A stretch of 64,000 nucleotides of DNA from Planctomycetota bacterium (GTDB lineage: Bacteria; Planctomycetota; Planctomycetia; Pirellulales; Pirellulaceae). The translations under genes were made by a program, and so were the position numbers. The stretch is from assembly GCA_026692865.1 (NCBI GenBank), contig JAPLNI010000029.1:1-64000 (forward strand), given 5' to 3'. This document shows, piece by piece, positions 1 to 8,945 of the stretch. The notes below the pieces were generated by a model. It saw nothing but the letters and a program-made list of their open reading frames with translations. It made no database searches and was not told where the DNA came from. How positions within the stretch are numbered: the first letter of the stretch is position 1; each line of letters begins with the position of its first letter.

Positions 1-419
1 TCGTCCACGTGCTTCGCCACGTTTGGGAAGAGCTCGCTAACGGGAAGTCCACTCTGACCGTGCTGATGAAACTTCCACGGAGACTTAAGCAAGTTACCCT
101 GAGCAGCAAAGAGGACTTTGGGCAAATCGAATGGTGGTGGTTTGCCGTCGTCACGATCTAAGAGCGGCTTTGGATCAAACGTATCAACGTGAGACGGACC
201 GCCTTTCATGAATAGAAAAACAATCCGTTTAGCACTAGCGGGAAAATGAGGTTCTTTGGCAGGTGCGAGGTTCTCTACTTCAGGCTTGTCGGACGCTTTT
301 GATTCCTTTTGCAGCATAGCGCTGAGTGCGAGGTAACCAAAACCTGCCGCAGAATCTCTCAAGAGAGTTCGTCGCGAAGAAAGTGAGCCAATAGGTGAAC
401 TAAAAGGTTTGCAATTCAT
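1..419 (-). CDS. DUF1501 family exported protein (partial, C-terminus outside window)
   Basis: This is the N-terminal 139 residues of a DUF1501 protein; the gene runs off the left edge. It opens with ATG at 419 and carries a twin-arginine-like leader (SRRTLLRDSAAG near residues 15-26), then the family block FMKGGPSHVDTFDPK. DUF1501 proteins are exported, sulfatase-like proteins of unknown activity, abundant in planctomycetes and normally paired with a DUF1549/DUF1553 protein. That partner lies immediately upstream here, its stop only 4 bases before this start, so the two are almost certainly one transcript. Identity is firm; the biochemical role is unknown. Confidence 0.9.
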   Translation of the reverse strand, partial: MNCKPFSSPIGSLSSRRTLLRDSAAGFGYLALSAMLQKESKASDKPEVENLAPAKEPHFPASAKRIVFLFMKGGPSHVDTFDPKPLLDRDDGKPPPFDLPKVLFAAQGNLLKSPWKFHQHGQSGLPVSELFPNVAKHVD

Positions 420-423
420 CCAA

Positions 424-3366
424 CTATCTCAAATAGAAAAATTCGTTCGAGGAGAAAAGACTCTGACAAACCAAAGTCCACGCTTGCCTTTGGTTGGCTT
501 GTAGATCATCCGCTGTTCGATCGACAGAATCATTGTTGCTGACGTCTGAAATGAATCGAGCAATCTCTGCAATTTCGAAATCGGTTGGGTCTCGCGAGAG
601 CGTCTTGCGAAAGGCGATTTCGAGCCGCCCCGGAACGTCTTGAGATGCAGCGATAAGCTCAGCGGCCATCTCGTTTGAAGCGTCCAGCATTAAATCGGAG
701 TTCATCATAAAAAGTGACTGAGGAGCAACGGTCGTTACGTTGCGATGGCCAGTTGGCATGGTTGGATCAGGAAAGTCAAATTGCTCAAAAAGGCTGTACA
801 GATTGTTTCTGATAATCGGCAAGTAAATTGATCGTCTTGGACTGTCGTAAGTGGTTCGATCACATGAAGTATGATCGAACACAAACTGTCGATTTCTTAA
901 AGGCAATGTCTTGCCACCGACGGAACGATCCAAAAGCCCAGCGATCAATAAGATTGAGTCTCGAATCTGCTCAGCGTCCAACCGTACCATAGGAAAATGC
1001 GACAGCAGTCGATTCTCAGGGTCGATTATTCGATGCTCCGAGCTCGCGTCTGATGCTACCGACATCTGATAGGTACGCGAAGCCAGAATCAAACGGTGGA
1101 GTTTTTTCACGGACCAATCGGATTGGATTAGATAGCTTGCGAGCCAGTCAAGGAGTTCTGGATGCGTCGGTCGTTCTCCTACGACGCCAAAGTTTTCAGT
1201 CGTTCTCACAATCGCGTTACCAAAGTGCCAGCCCCAGATGCGATTCACGCATACTCGAGCGGTCAAAGGATGAGATGATTGTGACATCCATTGAGCTAAC
1301 TCTAATCGGCCACTTTGATTCTTAGGAAGTGAATCTTGCGGCGTTGATCCACACATCACTTCGGGGAATCCGCGAGCCACATTACTACCCAGGTTCCGAT
1401 GGCTTCCGCGAATGTGAATCGGGATCTTCTCGAGCGTTGTTCCCTCGCAAACAGCCATAGCAGCCGAAAGATCCGGCGAGTGGCTCTCTAGAATTCGAGC
1501 TTCGTCTGCAAGTCGATAGTATTCATTCAGCGTTTCATCATCGAATGCCGAAGCTGGCTTCGCAGGGACTGCAAGAAATCCTGCTACGTCAAACAAAGCT
1601 TCTCGAGCTGATTCCAACAACGCATCGTTCAGCTTTACCGTCGACTTCGCATCCGTAGCGGCCGCGGCTTTCGCTTCTTCGGCAGCCTTGATCGCGGCTT
1701 CAAAAAGCGGTCGATAGTGCAATGCAATACCAGCGGAGTCGTGATGCGTGGCCAGTTCATGCCACATCGAAAAGAAAGGAGACTCGCGATTAAAATCGAG
1801 GTGCTTTCGGCAGTGATGCAAAATGCGTGGATGTAATCCGAGCGGATGTGCAACCTCAGAGATCTCCTGAAGCGAGCTCGTTGGAGAAATGTAACTGGCT
1901 GCGACGAGATATTCTGTCGCCTTCGACCTCGCTGCAATCCGCAACTTGTTGATCGCTTCGGATTTGAACGAGTTCGCAGCCCGCTGTTTTTTAGCGATCT
2001 CATCATCGATCGATTTGATCTTTGCCTGCTCGTCAGCGTTGGCAAAGACCTCTTCATTCCAGTAGCGGATTCCTTCCTTGCCTTTGTCACGAAAAGTCTT
2101 CGTGCTCTTAAATATCGCTGCTAAGCGATAGTAGTCGCTTTGCTTGACCGGATCGAACTTATGATCATGGCACCTTGCACAACCTAGGGTCATACCCAAA
2201 AACACTTTTCCTAAAGTGTCGATTTGCTCATCAATCGTATCCATCAAAAGTTTTTCAGGATCACGTTCGGCAAGAACTTTAGCACCTAAGACGAGAAAGC
2301 CCGTAGCGGTTCGTGTCTCTTGATTCGCGTCGGGTAACAGATCGCCCGCGATTTGCTCTATCAAGAATTGATTGAACGGTTTATCGCGGTTGAACGAATC
2401 GACGACATAGTCTCGATATCTCCACGCGTTTCCCAAAGCCACGTTTTCGTCCAGCCCATTGGAGTCGGCATAGCGAGCAACGTCCAACCAGTGTCGCCCC
2501 CAACGAATTCCATAGTCGGGTGAATCGAGTAATCGATCTACCACTCGTGAATACGCATCCGGAGAATCATCCGCGATAAACGCGTCGACTTCTGCGGGCG
2601 TTGGCGGTAGTCCTATGAGGTCGAAAGTCACACGTCGAATAAGGCTGCGTCTACTTGCAGCCTTCGACGGTTTCAATCCCGCTTGCTCGAGCTTGCTTAG
2701 AACGAATGCGTCGATAGGATTATTGAGCCAGGAAGGATCTTTCGTGGTTGGTACCGAAGGGTTTTCAACAGGCTGCATCGACCAGAACTTCAAGCCTTCC
2801 TCGATCGACATTCCCGCCGGTTTAGATTGAGCCCGTTGATTCTCCTCCGTGACCGCATCTTCTGCGTTATTCGAATTAGTCTCGGCCCAGGCAGGATAGA
2901 CTCCTCCCTGACTGACCCATCGCTCGAGCGTTTCAACATTCTCCGATGAAAGTCGATTCTTGGGCGGCATCTGGAGATCGTGATTTTTATATCGAACGGC
3001 ATCAATTAATAAGCTAGAGTCTGGTCGACCTGGTTCGATAATAGCCCCCGAGTCACCGCCCGCGTTAAGCGACGATTTTGAATCCAGTCGAAGCCCTCCT
3101 TTGGACTCGTTCCCAGCATGGCATTCAAAGCAATTATCAACCAGAATCGGGCGGATGTGCTTTTCAAAGAACTCGACTTGATCTTTCGAGTCGCCCGAGC
3201 TCCTTTCGATTGGCTTGTCTGCTGCAAATCCAATTCGATCCGCAAACAAAAGAGATACAACAAGCAGGAAAATATAAACAATCCGCCAACGCGTGTGCGA
3301 ATTCTGCGGCTCCACATTGCAGCTTGACTTATGGGTTTTTGAGTCCGAAGCGTATCCCAAAGTCAT
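424..3366 (-). CDS. PSCyt1 / DUF1549 / DUF1553 exported cytochrome-like protein
   Basis: This 980-residue planctomycete-type protein has a membrane/signal segment at about residues 29-48, then a planctomycete cytochrome C (PSCyt1) domain with a CFECH haem motif at 79-83. DUF1549 follows (LTFDLIGLPPTP-like block near 250, LDVARYADSNG near 297, and a second CxxCH motif, CARCH, near 395). DUF1553 occupies the C-terminal 250 or so residues (NRIWGWHFG, QSLFMMNS). The two CxxCH motifs suggest covalent haem, which is inference. The start is ATG at 3366. The DUF1501 gene follows after 4 bases. Family members are often found near polysaccharide or sulfatase genes, but no substrate clue is visible here. 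Confidence 0.93.
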   Translation of the reverse strand: MTLGYASDSKTHKSSCNVEPQNSHTRWRIVYIFLLVVSLLFADRIGFAADKPIERSSGDSKDQVEFFEKHIRPILVDNCFECHAGNESKGGLRLDSKSSLNAGGDSGAIIEPGRPDSSLLIDAVRYKNHDLQMPPKNRLSSENVETLERWVSQGGVYPAWAETNSNNAEDAVTEENQRAQSKPAGMSIEEGLKFWSMQPVENPSVPTTKDPSWLNNPIDAFVLSKLEQAGLKPSKAASRRSLIRRVTFDLIGLPPTPAEVDAFIADDSPDAYSRVVDRLLDSPDYGIRWGRHWLDVARYADSNGLDENVALGNAWRYRDYVVDSFNRDKPFNQFLIEQIAGDLLPDANQETRTATGFLVLGAKVLAERDPEKLLMDTIDEQIDTLGKVFLGMTLGCARCHDHKFDPVKQSDYYRLAAIFKSTKTFRDKGKEGIRYWNEEVFANADEQAKIKSIDDEIAKKQRAANSFKSEAINKLRIAARSKATEYLVAASYISPTSSLQEISEVAHPLGLHPRILHHCRKHLDFNRESPFFSMWHELATHHDSAGIALHYRPLFEAAIKAAEEAKAAAATDAKSTVKLNDALLESAREALFDVAGFLAVPAKPASAFDDETLNEYYRLADEARILESHSPDLSAAMAVCEGTTLEKIPIHIRGSHRNLGSNVARGFPEVMCGSTPQDSLPKNQSGRLELAQWMSQSSHPLTARVCVNRIWGWHFGNAIVRTTENFGVVGERPTHPELLDWLASYLIQSDWSVKKLHRLILASRTYQMSVASDASSEHRIIDPENRLLSHFPMVRLDAEQIRDSILLIAGLLDRSVGGKTLPLRNRQFVFDHTSCDRTTYDSPRRSIYLPIIRNNLYSLFEQFDFPDPTMPTGHRNVTTVAPQSLFMMNSDLMLDASNEMAAELIAASQDVPGRLEIAFRKTLSRDPTDFEIAEIARFISDVSNNDSVDRTADDLQANQRQAWTLVCQSLFSSNEFFYLR

Positions 3367-3607
3367 GGTCTTCGTAATCTCTATCGAGGTGGGAATGCAA
3401 AAGCATTTCGAGATTGTTACGGGCAGGCAACTTCAGCATGACCGACAGCACTCGTCATGTCAACAGTTCTGCAACGTTAGTAAATGAGTTCGCCTTATCT
3501 GAGATTTGCTAGAAATCCTAAGTGATTAGGCGAATGAATTCGATGGGCTTTTTCCGATTGTTGATAAAGAACACTATATCAACAATTCGACGCTAACTTT
3601 CGGTGAG
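3367..3607. other. intergenic with hairpin after the MutS-like gene
   Basis: This 241-base spacer lies between two minus-strand genes. It contains a perfect 10-base inverted repeat (arms 3557-3566 and 3577-3586) about 20 bases past the MutS-like stop. On the minus strand the hairpin is not followed by a T-run, so it is at best a weak terminator or an mRNA 3'-end stabiliser. The promoter for the DUF1553 gene should also lie here but was not recognised. Confidence 0.4.
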
Positions 3608-5500
3608 TTAGTTGAGCCCCACTAAGTCGAGTAATTTCAGGGCGTTGGTGGTTGGTGCTACCCCGGGATAGAGTTGGTAGTCGAAGCGCATTTGCGACTT
3701 GCCATCTTGTTCGATAAAGTGCTCGCGGAAATGGATGATCTGGCTCTTGTTGGTAAAGCCGTCCATGTCTGCCAGTTGAAGGTCGTGGGTGCTGACCATG
3801 AGTAGAGGTTCGAACCGGAGTAGCTTTTGGATGATATGACTGACTGCGATTTGCCGTTCGCGCGAGTTGGTTCCTTGCAATATTTCATCCAGGATAACAA
3901 GTGACCGACGATTTAAATCCGTTTTGTTGGTCGCGACATAGTCGACCACTTTTTTCAATCGCAGGAGTTCGGCCATGAAGAACGAAACGCCATCGGCTAG
4001 CGAATCTCGAACGCGAATGCTCGTTGCCAACTCAAGTGGTTGACAAGCAAATGAAGTCGCACAAACGGGGGCGCCAATTCGTGATAGCGCAATGTTGACA
4101 CCCAGAGTTCGCATGAGTGTGCTCTTCCCAGCCATATTGGAGCCCGTGATCAGAAGCACCGGATGACTCTCCTGAATTGTTAGGTCGTTGCAGACACGTG
4201 ATTCATCTTGCAGCAGTGGATGCCCCACGGAGTTTGCCTGAGACAGAATACCAGAGGGAGTGTCGGTGAGCGGGAACGTCCAATTTGGATACTCTTCGGC
4301 AATCGAAACTGCCGAAAGAATCGCTTCAAGATTTCCGATACTCGTCAGCCAGTTTTGCACGTCGTCAGCATGACGCACTCGCCATCGATCTAGCCAATTG
4401 ATGATCCGGAAATCCCACAAGATGACCAACTGAAGGATCAGAAACGGAATGTACAAAAGTGGTTGCAATCTCATGCCAGCAAGACTCATCGGCCAACCAA
4501 GCTTATGCAAAGCCGCAATCGCTGCACGACTGTTGTTGCTGTCGGCCAAGGATACGAAAAGCTCTTTGAGCAGTTCGGAGTTGGGATGTGCAGCGTTGAA
4601 CGCGATCTTCAGCTCTTTACAGACTGCCTCTAAATCACGATGCGAGTCGAGACTTTTGAACACGTTGTGGATCGGACCAACGAAGCCGATTACGAGTGTA
4701 AGATTGATTAGAGCACCAATCACCATCAACGCAAAACCAACGAGTAATTGAATCCCAGTCGCATTGATATCCGCGGCCAGTATCGCCACTCCGAATAGAA
4801 GACAAATCGGACCCGCGATAGAAAGCGATCGAAGCCAGGAAGGTTGATGAAATGGCTGAGAAACCCAAGTCGCGAAGTTCTCGAGCGATCCCGATGTCGC
4901 TCCAAGGGTCCATAGATGAAGAAGAGTTTTTCGACGCGGTTCCTGCATCGGAAGCAGTTCCATGGACGCCTCTTGCCGCTTCTTCAACGTGGATGCATCG
5001 GCAAAGCTGGTCAATTGCTCGGCTAATGTTTCGATGCCCGTTTTAGTTCCGGCGAGCGATACCCAACGAATAAGGCTGCGACCTTTGATGAGATCCAAGT
5101 CTTCGGCCGTGTCGATGACTGTTTGGTCAAGCCCTGGTAGATCGATCTCAGGAAGCTTCTCCCAGTCTCGGAGCATACGAGCTAAAAGACGACGATATAG
5201 CTGCGTCTCGATTTGGATACGACGCAAACGTTCGTTGAGGACTTCATGAAAGTAAGCGACCAAGATAAAGCCCGCTGCGAAGGCGAATCCGACAGCAACG
5301 ACTGAACTTGAATTGGTTATCCGAAGGTAACCGGCACCGAGAAAGCCAGCCGCGACGAGAAAAAGAATCGTTCGCAGCGCGATCAATCGTCGCCAAGTTT
5401 GCTGGCACGCGTGCAGTCGAATTTGACTATCGTCGAATAGTTTTTGATAACGACTGCTGGCTGTTTCAGTGGCTTGATTTCGAAATTCTGAATTATTCAA
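3608..5500 (-). CDS. membrane-anchored MutS-like ATPase (MutS domain V)
   Basis: This 630-residue protein ends in a MutS-family ATPase domain: Walker A GSNMAGKST at 453-461, Walker B LVILDE at 534-539, and the STHDLQLAD segment near 570. It lacks the mismatch-recognition domain I of MutS proper. Instead it has hydrophobic pairs near residues 42-82 and 226-272 and another near 348-364, so it should be membrane-bound. Such proteins form a poorly characterised branch of the MutS family and are unlikely to do canonical mismatch repair. The apparent start is TTG at 5500, three bases after the SNF2 helicase stop, so translation is probably coupled. The MutS-type ATPase is clear; the function is unknown. 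Confidence 0.85.
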   Translation of the reverse strand: MNNSEFRNQATETASSRYQKLFDDSQIRLHACQQTWRRLIALRTILFLVAAGFLGAGYLRITNSSSVVAVGFAFAAGFILVAYFHEVLNERLRRIQIETQLYRRLLARMLRDWEKLPEIDLPGLDQTVIDTAEDLDLIKGRSLIRWVSLAGTKTGIETLAEQLTSFADASTLKKRQEASMELLPMQEPRRKTLLHLWTLGATSGSLENFATWVSQPFHQPSWLRSLSIAGPICLLFGVAILAADINATGIQLLVGFALMVIGALINLTLVIGFVGPIHNVFKSLDSHRDLEAVCKELKIAFNAAHPNSELLKELFVSLADSNNSRAAIAALHKLGWPMSLAGMRLQPLLYIPFLILQLVILWDFRIINWLDRWRVRHADDVQNWLTSIGNLEAILSAVSIAEEYPNWTFPLTDTPSGILSQANSVGHPLLQDESRVCNDLTIQESHPVLLITGSNMAGKSTLMRTLGVNIALSRIGAPVCATSFACQPLELATSIRVRDSLADGVSFFMAELLRLKKVVDYVATNKTDLNRRSLVILDEILQGTNSRERQIAVSHIIQKLLRFEPLLMVSTHDLQLADMDGFTNKSQIIHFREHFIEQDGKSQMRFDYQLYPGVAPTTNALKLLDLVGLN

Positions 5501-5503
5501 ACG

Positions 5504-7477
5504 CTATGCTGCTTTGGAATTGCGGTGCGGAAGGTTTAAGTTGAACAGCCCGAAGATTTCCTTCTGAGTCAATCCCAGACTCTTCGGCTGGCCAGTTTCG
5601 GCAAATAGAGTATTGATGAGAGCCCGCTTTTCTTCAAGCACATTATGAATTCGCTGTTCGATCGTGTTCATTGCCATCATCCGACTTACGGTCACTGTCC
5701 CTTTAACACCCAATCGATGGGCACGGTTGATAGCTTGGTCTTCGACTGCCGGATTCCACCAGCGATCGAACAAAAATACGTAATGGCAAAACTGAAGATT
5801 CAGGCCGACTGCCCCTGCTCCATAGCTCATTAAAATCACAGTGTGCTTCGGATCGTTCTTGAAACGCTCGATCACCGAATCGCGTTGACGCGACGGTATA
5901 CGCCCGTGGTAATGCAGTGGCGAGAAGCGATCGAGCTTTGTAGAGATCTTATCAAGCGTATCGACCCATTGACTGAACACAATTGCTTTCTGGCCACTCG
6001 CAGCGACTTCCTCTAAGTCCGCTTCCAATCGTTCAAGTTTGCAACTTGCTCCCGTTATGGGATCAAAATTGCAAATTTGTTTGAGTCGTAGTACAAGTTC
6101 GAATACGTGTTGGATCGTGATCTCGTCGCCCATCTCGGTCAGTCCAATGACACCTTCTTCTTCGGCGATTTTATAAGTTGAAATTTGTTCGCTCGTGAGA
6201 TCCAGCTCAGCATCACGAAACATCTTCGGAGGCATCTCTGTGAGCACTTTATCTTTGGTGCGGCGTAGAATGTAGTCGCGAGATGCTTGGCTCATCGCTT
6301 TGAGCGGCATGTCATTGTTCAAGTAACCCGGTGAGAGGAATTCGAAGATGCTGACCAAATCATCTGTCGAGTTCTCGATGGGTGTTCCGGTCAACGCCCA
6401 AGATCGCGTTCTTGAAATGCTTCGAACGATCTCGCTGGTAGTACTGTTCCGGTTTTTGATGCGTTGTGCTTCGTCCAAAACGACCAAGTCAAAGTGGAGT
6501 TGCGGCGTCGCATTCACCGTTCCATCGTCGGCTTCCGATAGGTTGCTTTCTAGTAGCGATCGGTCTCGCATCATCAGTTCGTAGTTTGCAATCTTGACAG
6601 GTGCTTGCGGATGATTCCAGACCCAAGCTCGCTTTGTTTGATCACCTTCAATGACAGCCACCGGAACCTCGGGCGCCCATTGACGGAACTCGCGAACCCA
6701 GTTGGTCACAAGCGGCTTCGGACAGATTAACAATACAGATTGCAATTCACCTGACAGCAAAAGCATGCGGATCGTGGTGATCGCTTGCATGGTTTTTCCT
6801 AGCCCCATCTCATCAGCGAGAATAGCTGCGGCTCGTGAGAAAAGAAACGCAACACCTTCGAATTGATACGGGAAGGGCTGAAAGGGGAACGTCAGTTTTG
6901 CCGACTGAATTAAAGTCTCCAGCGGTGGTTGCAAGACGTAATAAAGTCGGTCTTCCAACTTGACCAAGTCGCCAGGTGGTCGCATCCGTGTGAGCTTGGG
7001 ACGCGACTTAGGCTTTGCCGCAAGATCGCTCGATACATCTTCCGCGTCGTTGACATGGCTGCTCGAGGAAGCGTCTGCCGAAGGCGAGGAGCTCGGCTCT
7101 TTTGGAGTCGCCTTTGCAACCGTCCACGCCGGTGACTCCGGAAAAGTGAACCCGATTGTTTTTGGGAGTTGTGCTCCGAGGGTCAGGGCAAGCGTTCGAA
7201 CTTCTTTTGTCGTGAACAACGAATCGGATAGCGAATCACAAAGATCCACCGTGAGGCCTGCCTGTAAATTACCATTCGAAAACTGACATATGTTCGAATC
7301 CGTATTGTGATCGGATTGCAATGGCATTGTGAATGCCGCCAGATCGAATGGTTGGATTGTTGAAATTTCTTCCGGGTTCGGACTCGGATAACGATCAAGA
7401 GTTTGCTCAGTGGTTGATTCCGTAACCGATTTAGTTTCGACGTCAAACATATTTGGCATCTCGATCGAGCGATTCAA
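5504..7477 (-). CDS. SNF2-family DEAD/DEAH helicase-like ATPase
   Basis: This is a 657-residue SNF2-type translocase. Helicase motif I (DEMGLGKT) is near residue 218, motif II is DEAQ near 330, motif III is the LTGTPIEN segment near 360, and the C-terminal RecA lobe carries GAVGLNLQ, FLFDRWWNPAVEDQ and QAINRAHRLG near 560-600. The first 130 residues are low in conservation. Members move along double-stranded DNA and remodel protein-DNA complexes; the precise target is unknown. The longest reading uses TTG at 7477, directly after the upstream stop, but ATG codons at 7459 and 7450 are equally plausible starts. It forms a compact set with the unknown gene before it and the MutS-like gene after it. 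Confidence 0.9.
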   Translation of the reverse strand: MNRSIEMPNMFDVETKSVTESTTEQTLDRYPSPNPEEISTIQPFDLAAFTMPLQSDHNTDSNICQFSNGNLQAGLTVDLCDSLSDSLFTTKEVRTLALTLGAQLPKTIGFTFPESPAWTVAKATPKEPSSSPSADASSSSHVNDAEDVSSDLAAKPKSRPKLTRMRPPGDLVKLEDRLYYVLQPPLETLIQSAKLTFPFQPFPYQFEGVAFLFSRAAAILADEMGLGKTMQAITTIRMLLLSGELQSVLLICPKPLVTNWVREFRQWAPEVPVAVIEGDQTKRAWVWNHPQAPVKIANYELMMRDRSLLESNLSEADDGTVNATPQLHFDLVVLDEAQRIKNRNSTTSEIVRSISRTRSWALTGTPIENSTDDLVSIFEFLSPGYLNNDMPLKAMSQASRDYILRRTKDKVLTEMPPKMFRDAELDLTSEQISTYKIAEEEGVIGLTEMGDEITIQHVFELVLRLKQICNFDPITGASCKLERLEADLEEVAASGQKAIVFSQWVDTLDKISTKLDRFSPLHYHGRIPSRQRDSVIERFKNDPKHTVILMSYGAGAVGLNLQFCHYVFLFDRWWNPAVEDQAINRAHRLGVKGTVTVSRMMAMNTIEQRIHNVLEEKRALINTLFAETGQPKSLGLTQKEIFGLFNLNLPHRNSKAA

Positions 7478-7478
7478 A

Positions 7479-8045
7479 CTAAGCAGCTTTCGCAGCAGGA
7501 TTGGCTTCGAACAAAGCTTCTGTGATTCGTCCGAATGGTTCCATCAAGTCGATTTGGGGAGCGAGCTTTTTCCAAGTGGTTGCGATGATCTGCCCATCTT
7601 CGAGAAAGGCTTCAGGAACCTGAACCACCGTGTCGTCGACTCGATTGGAGCGGTAGCTACGGTTTGAACTCGAGACAGGAATCACCAGTGCTGATTGCTC
7701 GTTGTCTTTCGATTCAGTTTCAATCCAACCGATCGGTATGGAAATGAAATGCCTTACGGAGAGTACCGCGCTCGTGTCGGTGAAGATCGAGACTGGCTTC
7801 GACTTCGACTTTGCAAGTAGTGCTCGAGCAATCTGTTCGCCACAAACGAAATCATCGAGAGTTGGTCCATAGAGTATCGATTGAGCGCGGTTTGGTTTAA
7901 CTGGAAGTGTGCAATGGAACTCGAGAGGCCTAGCAAGCGAGTTCACTACCAGTAGTCCGCCAAAGTATCCATGCTCTGGATGAAGCCGAACGGTAACAAA
8001 ACCAAAACAGTTACCCTTATCGATTTCAGCGGGATTGTCACTCAT
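7479..8045 (-). CDS. conserved protein of unknown function, first gene of SNF2 operon
   Basis: I do not recognise a named domain in this 188-residue protein. The reading frame extends to a GTG at 8189, but the ATG at 8045 (MSDNPAEIDKG) is preferred because it leaves a normal divergent intergenic region and avoids overlap with upstream sequence. The protein is soluble-looking with a mixed strand pattern (FGFVTVRLHPEHGYFGGLLVVN near the N-terminus) and ends in an alanine-rich helix. Its stop is one base from the TTG candidate start of the SNF2 gene, so the two are co-transcribed. A role with the helicase is inferred only from this spacing. Confidence 0.65.
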   Translation of the reverse strand: MSDNPAEIDKGNCFGFVTVRLHPEHGYFGGLLVVNSLARPLEFHCTLPVKPNRAQSILYGPTLDDFVCGEQIARALLAKSKSKPVSIFTDTSAVLSVRHFISIPIGWIETESKDNEQSALVIPVSSSNRSYRSNRVDDTVVQVPEAFLEDGQIIATTWKKLAPQIDLMEPFGRITEALFEANPAAKAA

Positions 8046-8318
8046 CAAAAGAAACACGCCTCGAGTTAAGGTGGTGATCACAAGTCCGTAGAGATGTGAT
8101 CGGTTGATGAAGGATCTAGCTCGATGACGATCGTTGTAGACTGGATTCGTTTCGCAACCGGAACAGATTAACAATCTAAAATGCGTCACAATTGGAACAG
8201 ACGCAACAATCGATACAAATTACATTTTCTAAAAGCCTATTCTTTCCTAGGAAGGGGTGACTATACTAGAGCCAGCATACGACTATCCTTGATACCCGCA
8301 CAATTGGTTGCATATCTC
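8046..8318. promoter_or_regulatory. divergent intergenic region
   Basis: This 273-base region separates the minus-strand SNF2 operon from the plus-strand coiled-coil gene and must hold promoters for both. A TATACT hexamer near 8263-8268 could be a -10 element for the rightward gene, but no convincing -35 partner was seen. No operator palindrome was recognised. Confidence 0.3.
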
Positions 8319-8783
8319 ATGGCTCAAGAAAACTCGCAATACTCACCTATCTTTCGAATTGATGTTTCTGCAGAACCTACCACTGGTGCAATGAATCAGG
8401 GCGATGCAGGGCTTGCAATGGTTGCTCTGATGCGACAAATGATCGCAAATCAAGAACGCCAAAACCAGATGCTGGAACAACTGGTTCAGAATCAGCTTGG
8501 AGCACAAAAACAAAGGACTAACGAGCTACAGCAATGGAAAGATGCAAACCCGCGTCTTGCTCGTGCTTGCAGGAACGCGGCGGAAACTCTTGCGAAAGTC
8601 CAAACCAGTTTTCTGGAAGGAATTACGGATGAAATCGCTGACAACGAAGAAAACCTTACCGATGGTGACTTTGTCCTGAACGAATTCATCGATCGTTTCG
8701 GCCCACGAATGGCTCATCTCAACGGAGTCCTTCAAGTGCTAGCTCAACTCGGAAGCGGAACACCGAACCCCATGCATGGGTAG
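8319..8783 (+). CDS. hypothetical coiled-coil protein
   Basis: This 154-residue soluble protein starts with MAQENSQYSPIF at ATG 8319. The frame is open back to 8181, but the upstream part is basic and irregular and overlaps the presumed promoter. The middle is a Gln-rich helix (MANQ/QNQMLEQLVQNQLG type, residues about 35-65), consistent with a coiled coil. An acidic helical segment (DEIADNEENLTDGDF, about 110-125) follows. No enzyme motif is visible. It looks like a conserved planctomycete hypothetical; the function is unknown. Confidence 0.7.
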   Translation: MAQENSQYSPIFRIDVSAEPTTGAMNQGDAGLAMVALMRQMIANQERQNQMLEQLVQNQLGAQKQRTNELQQWKDANPRLARACRNAAETLAKVQTSFLEGITDEIADNEENLTDGDFVLNEFIDRFGPRMAHLNGVLQVLAQLGSGTPNPMHG

Positions 8784-8945
8784 TTAATTAGACTGCTGGT
8801 TGTAGTTTGCAACCGATTAGTTGAGGGGCGAGCGTCGATCGGGCTTGCCCTGAATTGTGGCTAGACGCAATAACTTTGGTGGGTTAACGCTTTTGCCTTA
8901 TGACAGTCTCACAATGCGTTGATAGTCACGCTTTCCATCGAGAAG
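8784..8945. other. convergent intergenic
   Basis: This is a 162-base spacer between convergent genes. A small stem (GGTTG / CAACC near 8799-8814) lies shortly after the coiled-coil gene stop; it lacks a T-run and is only a weak terminator candidate. Confidence 0.25.

Noticed and set aside
3557-3586. Intrinsic terminator for the MutS-like gene
   Set aside because: The hairpin is perfect but AT-rich and is not followed by a T-run on the coding strand; it was kept only as a note in the spacer entry.
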